In this document: one piece after another, positions 17,725 through 28,126 of the stretch
Numbering within the stretch: position 1 is the stretch's first letter
Layout: every line of letters starts with the position of its first letter
Assembly (NCBI RefSeq): GCF_016107325.1
Contig: NZ_RCVT01000001.1
Span: 248,001-312,000, forward strand
Length of the DNA: 64,000 bases
Reading direction: 5' to 3'
From: Sphingomonas sp. MA1305
GTDB lineage: Bacteria > Pseudomonadota > Alphaproteobacteria > Sphingomonadales > Sphingomonadaceae
Translations under genes and position numbers: made by a program
The notes under the pieces: model-generated
Databases searched by the model: none
Told to the model about the DNA's origin: nothing
The model's input: only the letters and a program-made list of their open reading frames with translations

Positions 17725-18127
17725 GTTCGTTGCCGTTGCCACTGGCCTTGCCTGCGTCGCCCTGCTGTCCGGCTGCGGCAAGCGCGGCTACGACCGCGCA
17801 CGCCCCGACGAATTCGCCGTCGCGCGTCAGGCGCCGCTGGTGATTCCGCCCGATTATTCGCTGGTGCCGCCGCAGCCGGGCGCGGCACGGCCGCAGGACA
17901 ATGCGTCCACGGCGCAGACGCTGCAGGCGCTGTTCGGCGGCAACCAGCAGCGCAGCCAGGCGGAAAACGGCGTGCTGCAGCAGGCGGGCGACGACGCGGC
18001 CGATACCGGCATCCGTTCGTCGGTCGGCGATCCGGGCACCAACGTCGTCGACAAGGGGTCGACCACCCGCGACATCGTCGCCGCGCCGCAGGGCGACGGT
18101 CAGGACGCGCGCGCCTCGGCACAGTAA
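17717..18127 (+). CDS. DUF3035-type outer-membrane lipoprotein (possible BamF)
   Basis: A 136-residue lipoprotein: signal peptide residues 1-18 and lipobox LLSGC. The mature part has RPDEFAVARQAPLVIPPDY near residue 33, typical of the alphaproteobacterial DUF3035 family, followed by a Gln/Asp/Ala-rich low-complexity tail. Members of this family have been named BamF, a lipoprotein of the Caulobacter outer-membrane beta-barrel assembly complex; I make that link from memory of the family and not from a search. The 8-bp overlap with lspA ties its expression to its own processing enzyme. Confidence 0.8.
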   Translation: MRKFVAVATGLACVALLSGCGKRGYDRARPDEFAVARQAPLVIPPDYSLVPPQPGAARPQDNASTAQTLQALFGGNQQRSQAENGVLQQAGDDAADTGIRSSVGDPGTNVVDKGSTTRDIVAAPQGDGQDARASAQ

Positions 18128-18139
18128 GGTTTGATACCA

Positions 18140-18241
18140 AGCCCCTCCCCTTCAGGGGAGGGGTAGGGGGTGGGGCGTCGCCGCAAGGAATGCGCTCGCG
18201 GACAGCCCCCACCCCAACCCCTCCCCTCAAGGGGAGGGGCT
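18140..18241. repeat. 102-bp double-hairpin GC repeat
   Basis: AGCCCCTCCCC ttca GGGGAGGGG at the left and CCCCTCCCC tcaa GGGGAGGGGCT at the right, with GGGGGTGGGG and CCCCCACCCC pairing further in. It fills the gap between the convergent lipoprotein and porin genes. The ends match the 63349 element almost base for base. Confidence 0.8.
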
Positions 18242-18250
18242 AGACAATTG

Positions 18251-19045
18251 TCAAAAGGTCGTGCCGATATAGGCGAGCACGGTCGAGCCGCGGCCCAGCC
18301 GCGTCGCGAAGCGGTTGCTTTCGCTGATGTCGGTGTCGACGTAGCTGACGCCGACCTTGAACGGGCCACCGACCGCTTCGGCCGTCGCCGACCAGTCGAG
18401 ATAGGTGTCGTCATTGCTGCCGGGCGCGTTCAGCGAGCCGAGCGATCCCTTGGAATAGCCCAGATGCCCCTTGAGCGTGATCGGGGTCGTCGGGATCGCC
18501 GCCGCGGCCTCGCCGTAGACATAGATATTGTCGTCGTTGCCGCCCTTGACGTCGAAGCCCTTGAGGCCGCTCTGACCGCCCCAGGCATAGGCGGCGCCCG
18601 CCTTGGTCGATAGCGGCCCGAGCGTGTAGGTCACCGCGGCATAGGGCTCGAAGAAGTTGGTCCGCTGGCCGTTGTTGTGGCCGTCATAGTCGTAATAGAG
18701 CAGGCCGATGTCGACGCCGAGGCCGCTCTTCAGGCTCTTGGTGAAGCCGCCGTACAGATCGATCTCCGCCCGGCCATAGCCGGTCAGCGCGGGCGTGCGG
18801 CCCGAACCATCGATCGTCGACAGGAAGGTGCCGACGTAGAAGCCCGATTTGTGCGTCAGGCTGAGCGTCGTCTGCAATGCGGGATCGCTGTCGGACTGGG
18901 TGACGCCGCGGAAGCGATAGTCGCTGATCAGCGTCGTGCCGCCGGACAGCTTCAGCGCCGGCGGCGGCGCGGTTTCGTCCTGCGCCAAGGCCGGCGCGGC
19001 TGCCGTCAGCGCGAGGCCGGCGAGCAAGAAATGGGTGAAGCGCAT
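18251..19045 (-). CDS. TorF-family putative outer-membrane porin
   Basis: 264 residues, with a signal peptide ending at APALAQ (residue 22). The mature chain has the alternating aromatic/polar pattern of a beta-barrel: SGGTTLISDYRFRGVTQS at the start, which is diagnostic for the TorF/TIGR02001 group, repeated YGRAEIDLYGG and AVTYTLGP strands, and a terminal aromatic (IGTTF) as the assembly signal. The transported solute is not known for most members. It is a single gene. The 293 bp upstream contain no other gene and should hold the promoter. Confidence 0.85.
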   Translation of the reverse strand: MRFTHFLLAGLALTAAAPALAQDETAPPPALKLSGGTTLISDYRFRGVTQSDSDPALQTTLSLTHKSGFYVGTFLSTIDGSGRTPALTGYGRAEIDLYGGFTKSLKSGLGVDIGLLYYDYDGHNNGQRTNFFEPYAAVTYTLGPLSTKAGAAYAWGGQSGLKGFDVKGGNDDNIYVYGEAAAAIPTTPITLKGHLGYSKGSLGSLNAPGSNDDTYLDWSATAEAVGGPFKVGVSYVDTDISESNRFATRLGRGSTVLAYIGTTF

Positions 19046-19284
19046 CGTGTCCCTTTCGAGTCGAAGAAGGTCGATGTCCCGGCCTGCCAGGATGGCTGCC
19101 CGCGTCTGTTCCCGGTCAGGCGACCGCGCGCGTGGCTTGTGACCAACCTGTGGCCAGGATGGCAGCCGGTGCCGCGGTGCACAAGAGTTGTGAACGGGGT
19201 GATGCGCGATTGTAACGGAGTGTTGCGCGCGGGCACCGCTTCGCCGTTTTGAGGCAGGAACCGCCCGGCCGTTCTGCCGTCACG

Positions 19285-19316
19285 AAAAAGGGGAGGCGCG
19301 TCGCGGCACCTCCCCC
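19285..19316 (-). terminator. Intrinsic terminator of acnA
   Basis: Read on the minus strand: GGGGAGG, a 12-nt loop, CCTCCCC, then TTTTT. It starts about 20 bp past the acnA stop codon. Seven perfect G:C-rich pairs with a 5-T tail make this one of the clearest intrinsic terminators in the window. Confidence 0.88.
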
Positions 19317-19338
19317 GTATTCGTCGTCACCGGTGGGA

Positions 19339-22026
<2,688 letters not shown>

Positions 22027-22244
22027 GTCGTGTCCCTTCTGTCTGGCTCGATTTCGCGCCTGGGGAGGCGGCGTCGGGGACACCGCGCGGGCGCGCGAGG
22101 AGCGCTTGGCTAAGCCTGTCGTCGCGCGGGCCTTAGCAAGGGGTTACCGGCGGGGAAAGTCTTCACGTCGGTGCGAATGGGGTTGCCCGCGCGGACCCGC
22201 CGCGCAGGCGCCGGGCACCGGCCGCATCCCGCTGATTTGGATCG

Positions 22245-22910
22245 CTATTCGCTCGCCAGCCGAAGCGCGTCGACGTCGACGATGACCTGTTCCAGATGCG
22301 CGATCGGCGCGGTCGCGCCGACCTGGTCGAGCGCCGCCCAGGCCTTGGCGAGATAGGCCGACGCCTGGGTCAGCCAGGCGCGGCGATCCGCGGCGGTCGT
22401 AGCCGGTTCGTGACCCGATTCGATAAGATCGCGGCGCAGCTCGAAGGCGGCGACGGTGCGGCGGGCAAGATCCTCCAGCGCCGCGCGTTCCTCGTCGTCC
22501 AGCCCTTCGCGTGGCACGACGTCGACGACGCACAGGGTGCCGATCCGCTCGCCGTTGCGCATCTTTAGCGGCGCGCCGGCATAGAAGCGGATAGCGGTGC
22601 CGCCGGTGACATTGGGAAAGTCGCGGAAGCGTGCGTCCTGCGTCGCATCGGGCACGACCAGCATCGCGTCGCTTTCGATGGCGTGCGCACAGAAGGATTC
22701 GGACAGCGGCCCTTCCTGCGAATCGAGGCCGAGCCGCGCCTTGAACCACTGCCGCCGTGCGTCGATCAGCGAGATGGTGGAAATCGGCGTGTTGGTGTGC
22801 TGGCGGGCCGACTCGACGATCGCATCGAACTGGCGTTCGGGCGGGGTGTCGAGCAAGCCATATTGGGCCAGTGTGTCCAGCCTGGCGGCGTCCGCGTCTC
22901 GCTCGAGCAT
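22245..22910 (-). CDS. GAF-domain sensory protein
   Basis: 221 residues. The pattern from LDTLAQYGLLDTPPERQFDAIV to GTLCVVDVVPREGLDDEE (residues 10 to about 150) is the GAF domain as found at the N-terminus of many histidine kinases and diguanylate cyclases, including the DARRQWFKARLGLD and ESFCAHAI segments. No kinase, GGDEF or other output domain follows. The last 70 residues are a helical tail. It could be a stand-alone sensor or a partner of another protein; ligand unknown. ATG 22910 follows a strong GGAGGT. It lies alone between acnA and the L,D-transpeptidase. Confidence 0.8.
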   Translation of the reverse strand: MLERDADAARLDTLAQYGLLDTPPERQFDAIVESARQHTNTPISTISLIDARRQWFKARLGLDSQEGPLSESFCAHAIESDAMLVVPDATQDARFRDFPNVTGGTAIRFYAGAPLKMRNGERIGTLCVVDVVPREGLDDEERAALEDLARRTVAAFELRRDLIESGHEPATTAADRRAWLTQASAYLAKAWAALDQVGATAPIAHLEQVIVDVDALRLASE

Positions 22911-22981
22911 ATTACCTCCAGGCAGAAATAGCGCAGTCCTGCTTACCTTGCCGGGGGTAACCGATCCCATACGACCTGTCT

Positions 22982-23001
22982 CAATCAAATCACTTTGATT
23001 G
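22982..23001. repeat. AT-rich hairpin with 8-bp arms
   Basis: CAATCAAA, loop TCAC, TTTGATTG. It stands out for low GC in this genome. It sits 72 bp upstream of the GAF gene start and about 40 bp past the L,D-transpeptidase stop, so it may be an operator for the former or part of the 3-prime end of the latter. Confidence 0.5.
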
Positions 23002-23040
23002 CATCGAGATCATATAAATGGGTGAAAAACACCTTGCGGT

Positions 23041-23691
23041 TCAGCGGTTCGACGCGGTCAGCACCCGCCCGCGGGTGACGATGACGCGATCGCCGAGCTT
23101 GGCGACGGCGAACAGCTTCTTGGCAAACGCCGTCGGCACGCCGACGCAGCCGTGCGTCGCATAGCCCCAAGCGACCTCCGTCCCATGGATCGAGACGCCG
23201 TCATTGGTCAGCCGCAGCATATAGGGCATCGGGGCATGATAGAGCGTCGAGACGTGGTCGGCATCCTTCTGGGTGATCGGGAAGGTGCCGAGGGGGGTCG
23301 GCTTGTCATCCGTGCCGTAGAGAATCGCGGCCGCGCCGATCTCGTACCCGTCCCGGAACACCGACAGCGTCTGTGCGGCGAGATCGACGGTGATGATCAG
23401 CGGCCCGTCGGGCACGCCCTCGTCGTCCCAGGCATAATCGCCGAACTTGATCGGACCGATGTCGAGCACGCGCTTGATCGTCATCGCCGCGGCCGGCGTC
23501 GGCAGCGTGCTGGGCCGCGGCGACGGTGCCGGTGCGACCGCCACGACGCGCGCCGGTGCCGGCGCGGGTATCGGTGCGGCGGCGGCAGCCATCGAGGCCG
23601 GCGCCCGCGACAGCGTCGTGCCGGCCGCAATTCCGAGCACGGCGATCGCGAGGATGGTCTTGGCAAGCAGGGCGCGGGGCAGGCGGGGCAT
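23041..23691 (-). CDS. L,D-transpeptidase family protein (YkuD domain)
   Basis: 216 residues. The N-terminus is a signal or anchor helix (LLAKTILAIAVLGIAAG) followed by a Pro/Ala-rich linker (about residues 35-68). The YkuD domain follows, with IITVDLAAQTLSVFRDG near 100, TPLGTFPIT near 130, SIHGTEVAWGY near 168 and THGCVGV near 180. The catalytic Cys and preceding His-Gly are present, but the Arg that normally follows the Cys two residues on (SHGCxR) is Gly here. Such enzymes make 3-3 peptidoglycan cross-links or attach proteins to the wall. Start ATG 23691 follows GAGAACC. It is divergent from the HTH gene. Confidence 0.87.
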   Translation of the reverse strand: MPRLPRALLAKTILAIAVLGIAAGTTLSRAPASMAAAAAPIPAPAPARVVAVAPAPSPRPSTLPTPAAAMTIKRVLDIGPIKFGDYAWDDEGVPDGPLIITVDLAAQTLSVFRDGYEIGAAAILYGTDDKPTPLGTFPITQKDADHVSTLYHAPMPYMLRLTNDGVSIHGTEVAWGYATHGCVGVPTAFAKKLFAVAKLGDRVIVTRGRVLTASNR

Positions 23692-23902
23692 GATCCGGTT
23701 CTCAGGCGGCGGGCGAGCGCGATGGTGCCGGCTTTCCGCGCGGCCCGCCACCCGTGCTTTTCGGTCGTGCCAGCGCGGGACGATGACGCGGCGCGTCAAC
23801 CGATGTACGACGGCGCGGGGCATGAGGGACGAAGCGCCGGTTTTTGCCGAGCCGGTTAAGCATGTTATCGGGGCCGGCAGGTCAGCGGGATTGGGACATG
23901 GC

Positions 23903-24580
23903 GTGACGAGCGGGGCTGACATTCGGGAAGACGGCGGCGGCGGCCAGGCGCCAACGGGCGCGGCGGCATCGCCGATCGTGGACGCGCCAGCGGGCGATGA
24001 CGCGCGATTCGACCGCCTGACCAAACGCCATCGCGAATGCCTGCGCGGCGTTCGCGCCTTGCTGGGGTCCAAGGAGATCGCGGCGGCCCTGGGCGTCGAG
24101 AAGTCGACGGTTGACGGCTATCTCACCGAAGCGGTGCGCATCCTCGGTGCGCGCAACCGCCGTGACGCGGCGCTGCTGTTGGCGGAACACGAAGCATCAC
24201 GTGCCGCGGCCGGCGACTCGACGGTGACGGAGGCTGCGAAGGCGGAATTCGTGCCCGCCGTGACCGCCCCCGACAAAATGGGGGGTGATTCTGCGCGGCT
24301 GGCGGCGCTCCCGACCGACCTGCCATTCCCGACTTCGCCGGACGACACGTTCGCCAGGCAACCGGGGGTGACCGGGGAGCCGTCGCTGACAGCGCGCTCC
24401 CCGGGAATTCGGTTGCCCTTCCGGCGGAAAGGGCAACGCGGCAACGACCTGTCGGTCGGCGACCGGTTGATCTGGATGCCGGTCATCGCACTCGGCATTG
24501 CCGTCGGTTTCGGCATGCTGATGACGGGCCTCCAGGCGCTGACCGGTCTTATCGAGGCCGTCTCGCGCACCCTTTCCTGA
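23903..24580 (+). CDS. Predicted membrane-anchored HTH (LuxR-type) regulator
   Basis: 225 residues from GTG 23903. Residues 38-82 (LTKRHRECLRGVRALLGSKE to EKSTVDGYLTEAVRILG) match the LuxR/sigma-4 type helix-turn-helix. A Pro/Ala-rich linker (95-185) leads to one predicted membrane helix (about 190-212, MPVIALGIAVGFGMLM). The order DNA-binding head, flexible linker, C-terminal anchor would put the HTH in the cytosol at the inner membrane. There is no receiver or ligand domain. The start is chosen from GGGA 6-7 bp upstream; an in-frame ATG at 23822 would add 27 residues. A small gene follows after 38 bp. I recall similar HTH-plus-helix genes in sphingomonads but cannot name a characterised one. 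Confidence 0.7.
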   Translation: MTSGADIREDGGGGQAPTGAAASPIVDAPAGDDARFDRLTKRHRECLRGVRALLGSKEIAAALGVEKSTVDGYLTEAVRILGARNRRDAALLLAEHEASRAAAGDSTVTEAAKAEFVPAVTAPDKMGGDSARLAALPTDLPFPTSPDDTFARQPGVTGEPSLTARSPGIRLPFRRKGQRGNDLSVGDRLIWMPVIALGIAVGFGMLMTGLQALTGLIEAVSRTLS

Positions 24581-24618
24581 CCCTCGAACAGGACCCGGCA
24601 TCGGGTGGAAAGGTGGCT

Positions 24619-24969
24619 ATGTCTCAGGCGAACTCGCAGGCCGCGGCCGAATTGGTGGCGCAGTTGCTGTGGCGGCTGGAAATCCAGCTGGACGAGGCGT
24701 TCGCCACCGGGGGCGAATTGCTCGCCGCACTGCCCCGCGCCCGCGCCGCCGCCAATCTGCCCGCAATCGCGGGGCAGCAAGCGTTCGAAGTGCTCGGCCA
24801 GGCGATCCTGGCGATCGGCGCGGCGCGCGGTCACACCGTCGCCGGCCATCGTGTCATCGAAAAGGTTGGCAAGCAGATCGGGTTCGAAACGAGCTTCGGC
24901 GATGAAAAGCCGAAGCCCGCATTCGCCCCGACGGGTGTCGATGTCGCTCCGCTGCGCATCGCTGCCTAG
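24619..24969 (+). CDS. Conserved-looking hypothetical protein, 116 aa
   Basis: I do not recognise this family. 116 residues, no signal peptide and no membrane segment. The first 75 residues are predicted helical (AAAELVAQLLWRLEIQLDEA, then QQAFEVLGQAILAIGAARG), with a less ordered Pro-containing tail. ATG 24619 follows GGAAAGG at 5 bp and is preferred over an in-frame GTG at 24613. It is 38 bp after the HTH gene on the same strand, so it may be its operon partner. Codon use fits the surroundings. Confidence 0.6.
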   Translation: MSQANSQAAAELVAQLLWRLEIQLDEAFATGGELLAALPRARAAANLPAIAGQQAFEVLGQAILAIGAARGHTVAGHRVIEKVGKQIGFETSFGDEKPKPAFAPTGVDVAPLRIAA

Positions 24970-25017
24970 GGCTCATGGCTTGGCCGGTCCTTGCTTGCTC
25001 CATCGATCGGCCGAGCC

Positions 25018-25467
25018 ATGACTCACGTCATCGTCTTCAACCTGACGCTGCTGCTGACCTGCGCGATAGCCTTTTATGCGGGCGGCGCGCCGGAACGCTG
25101 GACGGCGCTGGTCTTCATCTTGGGCGCGGCGGCGACCTTCGTCGCCCCTTTCTCCGACGCCCTGCGTCCCTTCGGCCGGCTCGAGCCGATGCTGCTGCTG
25201 GTCGATGTCGCCATGCTCGGCGGGCTGGTCGGCATCGCACTGCGGGCGGATCGTTACTGGCCGCTCTACGTCACCGCGCTGCACTTCCTCGCCATCGCGA
25301 TCCACGGGGTGAAGGCGATCCAGCCGACGCTGGTGCCGTGGATGTACGCCGGCGCCAGCGGCAAGATCGCCTATCCGATGCTGTTGCTGCTCGCCGTGGG
25401 GGCGGTCCGTCACCGACGTCGCGTGGCGCGCTTCGGCAGCGACCCGGACTGGTCGCCGCTGCCTTGA
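25018..25467 (+). CDS. Small integral membrane protein, unknown function
   Basis: 149 residues with four predicted membrane helices: about 3-20 (IVFNLTLLLTCAIAFYAGG), 28-46, 60-78 (MLLLVDVAMLGGLVGIALRA) and 118-132 (YPMLLLLAVGAV), plus a hydrophobic stretch near 85-95. The C-terminus is Arg-rich (RHRRRVARFG), favouring a cytosolic end. No catalytic motif is seen. I start at ATG 25018; a TTG 27 bp upstream is in frame. It precedes the winged-helix gene by 16 bp, so they are probably co-transcribed. Confidence 0.65.
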   Translation: MTHVIVFNLTLLLTCAIAFYAGGAPERWTALVFILGAAATFVAPFSDALRPFGRLEPMLLLVDVAMLGGLVGIALRADRYWPLYVTALHFLAIAIHGVKAIQPTLVPWMYAGASGKIAYPMLLLLAVGAVRHRRRVARFGSDPDWSPLP

Positions 25468-25483
25468 TCGGATCGAATCATCC

Positions 25484-25957
25484 ATGACTGCCGACATCCG
25501 CTTACTGCGCTGGCCGGAGCGCGACCGCGACGAATATGAGCGGCTGGCCTCCGCCCTGGCGCGGGTGCGCGCCGTCGCACGGCGCGGGCGCGGCGAGATC
25601 GTCGCCGAAGTCCCGTCCGGCCCCGAGGAGCCGAGCGACGTCGAGCGCGCGCGCGTGCTGTTCGCCCAGCGACGCGCGCGCGATGCGGCCGCGGGGACGC
25701 GCGCCGAATTGTTCGGCGAGCCGAGCTGGGACCTGCTGCTCGCGACCTTCATCGCCTATGAGGAAGGGCGCGAGCTCAGGCTCGATGCGGCGGCGGCGGC
25801 GGCGGGCATTCGGCCGGCCGTTGCGCAGCGCTGGTTGGCGGTGCTGGTCGAGCATGGTTTGATCAACCCTGGCAACCATGGCGGGCCGGATGGGGCCCGG
25901 CTGGCGCTGACCGGCGCCGGCTTCGCCCTGGTCCTGCGCTGCATCAGCGACGTGTGA
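25484..25957 (+). CDS. Winged-helix-like DNA-binding protein, hypothetical
   Basis: 157 residues. The N-terminal half is Arg-rich and helical (residues 1-70). The C-terminal half (75-157) reads as a helix-turn-helix plus wing: WDLLLATFIAYEEGRELRLD, then AAAAAGIRPAVAQRWLAVLV as recognition helices, then HGLINP..ARLALTGAGFA as the wing, resembling MarR/PadR-type folds without a close match I can name. It is 16 bp after the small membrane protein gene, suggesting a two-gene unit in which a regulator accompanies a membrane protein (inference). Confidence 0.6.
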   Translation: MTADIRLLRWPERDRDEYERLASALARVRAVARRGRGEIVAEVPSGPEEPSDVERARVLFAQRRARDAAAGTRAELFGEPSWDLLLATFIAYEEGRELRLDAAAAAAGIRPAVAQRWLAVLVEHGLINPGNHGGPDGARLALTGAGFALVLRCISDV

Positions 25958-26043
25958 TCCATGCCCGCAACGCCGCGCCCCGCTGCGCGTTGCACCGGGA
26001 CAGGCGGCGTTCCGCCTTATCCACGACACTTCTGGAGGACGGT

Positions 26044-26445
26044 ATGGCGGACGATGCGGCAAACGGGAACGGGGAGGCCACCGGCGCGACCGGCGATTGG
26101 CAGCAGGCGGCCCAGCGTGCGCGCGACGGCTTTGCCGACCACGTCGTCGATCCGGCGCGTCGCGCCGGCGAGGCGATGCGGGCATCGGGCCAGCAGGTCG
26201 CCGAAGGCGGGCAGGCGATCGGCCTGAAGATGATCGAACAGGCTGAGCGCAACACGCACGAGGCGTTTGCCGCGATGCGCGAGGCGGCCCAGGCCCGCGA
26301 CCTGAGCGACGTGATGCGCATTCAGGGCGAATATCTGCGCGGTCAGGGCCAGCGTGCGATGGATCAGGCGCGTGAGATCAGCGAGATGATCATAGCGATC
26401 GGCCGCGATGCCGTCGCACCGCTGCGCGGCGGCGGCAAGGACTGA
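26044..26445 (+). CDS. Phasin-family protein
   Basis: 133 residues, helical and rich in Ala, Gln and Arg. The C-terminal part ARDLSDVMRIQGEYLRGQGQ matches the Phasin_2 signature: a run of helix with the conserved FxxQxxxLR-like spacing. Phasins coat polyhydroxyalkanoate granules and limit their size; in sphingomonads such proteins are also common without nearby PHA genes, and none lie in this window. ATG 26044 follows GGAGGACGGT. It ends 43 bp from the efflux operon, which runs towards it. Confidence 0.82.
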   Translation: MADDAANGNGEATGATGDWQQAAQRARDGFADHVVDPARRAGEAMRASGQQVAEGGQAIGLKMIEQAERNTHEAFAAMREAAQARDLSDVMRIQGEYLRGQGQRAMDQAREISEMIIAIGRDAVAPLRGGGKD

Positions 26446-26488
26446 CCGGACGGGACGGTACGTGACTCCGCGTCCCGTACCCCTTCGG

Positions 26489-28126
26489 TCACGGCGCCGC
26501 CGTCGCCGGTTGCTGTGGCCGGGGAGCGCCGCTCGGCGTCACCGGCCTGGGACCGTCCGCGGCCGCCTCCAGTGACGAATCGCCGCCGATCGCCTGGTAC
26601 AGAGTGACCCGGTTGGTCGCGGCGGTCAGCTGCGTCGCCACCAGCGTGCGCTGTGCCGAATAGAAGGAGCGTTGCGCATCGAGGCTCGACAGGAAGGTGT
26701 CGATGCCGCCCTGATAGCGCGCATTGGTCAGCCGCAGCGTGTCGGCGGCGGCGGCGCGGAAGTTGCTGTTGGCGCGCAGTTGCGCGTCGATCGTGCCCTG
26801 CCGCGCCAGCGCGTCGGCCGTCTCCTGGAAGGCGGTCTGGATCGTCTTCTCGTAGGTCGCCAAAGCGGCGTCGCGCTGCGCCTCGGTATAGCGGACGTTG
26901 GCGCGTCCGGCACCCGCCTGGAAGATCGGATAGCTGACCGAGGGCGCGACCGAATAGTTGAACGCGCCGCCGGCGAATAGCGTGCGCAGCGCGTCGCTGG
27001 CGAAGCCGACCAGCCCGGTCAGCGAGATGCGCGGGAACAAGGCCGCGCGCGCGGCGCCGATCTGCGCGTTGTAGGAACGGAGCGTATATTCCGCCTGGAC
27101 GACGTCGGGGCGGCGCAGCAGCACGCCGCTGTCGAGGCCGGCGGGCACGTTGACGATGGTCGCGCCGGCGGTGTCGATGCTGTCGGGCAGCAGCGCCGGA
27201 TCGACCGGCGCGCCGACGAGCAGCTGCAGCGCGTTGACGTCCTGCGCGACCAGCGTCGTTTGTTCGGCAAGATCGGCGTTGGCGGTTTCCAGGATCTGCT
27301 GCGCCTGGGTGAGATCGGTACGGGCGCTGACGCCGCCCTCCAGCCGGGCGCGGGTCAACTGCACCGATTTCTGCGCGCTGGTGGCGGTATCCTGCGCAAT
27401 CTTGAGCAGGCTGCGGTCGGCGGCATAGGTCAGCCAGGCGGAGGCGACCTCGCCGACCAGGGTCAGCCGGGTCGCGCGGGCCGCCGCCTCGGTCGCAAAA
27501 TAGCGGTCGAGCGCGGCGCGCGACAGCGAGCGGATGCGGCCGAACAGGTCGAGCTCGAAGGCGGTGGTGCCGAGGCTGACCGAATAGGCGCTGCCCGACC
27601 GGCTGGTGGTGGTGACGGTGCCGGTGCTGCCCGTGCCGCCGGTCGAGGTGCCCGTTCCGGTGCCGCCGGTGCCCGTTCCCGTGCCCGTGCCCGTGCCGGT
27701 TCCGACACCGCCGGTGCCGGTGCCGGTGCTGGTGCCGGTGTTGGTGCCGCTGTCGCCGCTGCTCGCGACCGTCGTCGTGCCGTTGCCGCCGCCCGAATAG
27801 GTGTAGCGGCCGGTGGCGTTGATCGTCGGCAGCAGATTGGCGCGCTGGATGCGATATTGTTCCCGCGCCGCGACGATATTGGCGGCGGCGGTGCGCAGGT
27901 CGCGGTTGTTGGCGAGCGCCTGGTCGATGATCGCCTGCAGCCGCGGATCGCGGAACACGTCGCGATAGCCGAGCGCCGGCAGCGCCGCCTCCGACTGGCG
28001 CAGATAGGCGTCGCCGACCGGCCAGGACGGCGGCACCGGCAGGTCGGGCCGCACGTATTTCGGCTCCATCGAACAGCCCGACAGCATCGTCGCGCCGATC
28101 AGCGAGGACAGGATCAGGCGGCGCAT
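26489..28126 (-). CDS. Outer-membrane efflux channel, OprM/NodT family, with Gly-Thr-expanded loop
   Basis: The outer-membrane exit duct of the RND pump encoded upstream. 545 residues with a lipoprotein signal and lipobox MLSGC (Cys18). OprM-family landmarks are present: SVSLGTTAFELDLFGRIRSL near residue 185, LLRRPDVVQAEYTL near 335, FPRISLTG near 365, and a second structural repeat with YEKTIQTAFQETADAL and LDAQRSFYSAQ. Between the first two beta strands, where OprM has a loop of about 20 residues, this protein has about 68 (residues 111-178), almost all Gly, Thr and Ser. The start overlaps the pump stop by 1 bp (TGATG). The Pro/Ala tail after residue 520 is non-conserved. Confidence 0.93.
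   Translation of the reverse strand: MRRLILSSLIGATMLSGCSMEPKYVRPDLPVPPSWPVGDAYLRQSEAALPALGYRDVFRDPRLQAIIDQALANNRDLRTAAANIVAAREQYRIQRANLLPTINATGRYTYSGGGNGTTTVASSGDSGTNTGTSTGTGTGGVGTGTGTGTGTGTGGTGTGTSTGGTGSTGTVTTTSRSGSAYSVSLGTTAFELDLFGRIRSLSRAALDRYFATEAAARATRLTLVGEVASAWLTYAADRSLLKIAQDTATSAQKSVQLTRARLEGGVSARTDLTQAQQILETANADLAEQTTLVAQDVNALQLLVGAPVDPALLPDSIDTAGATIVNVPAGLDSGVLLRRPDVVQAEYTLRSYNAQIGAARAALFPRISLTGLVGFASDALRTLFAGGAFNYSVAPSVSYPIFQAGAGRANVRYTEAQRDAALATYEKTIQTAFQETADALARQGTIDAQLRANSNFRAAAADTLRLTNARYQGGIDTFLSSLDAQRSFYSAQRTLVATQLTAATNRVTLYQAIGGDSSLEAAADGPRPVTPSGAPRPQQPATAAP
27593..27796. repeat. In-frame hexanucleotide repeat tract encoding Gly-Thr dipeptides
   Basis: On the + strand the tract reads as degenerate runs of GTGCCG, GTGCCC and GTTCCC; on the coding strand these are GGC-ACC-type codon pairs, giving Gly-Thr repeats at residues 129-170 of the efflux channel. 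Because the unit is 6 bp, gain or loss of units would change loop length without breaking the frame. Confidence 0.88.
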
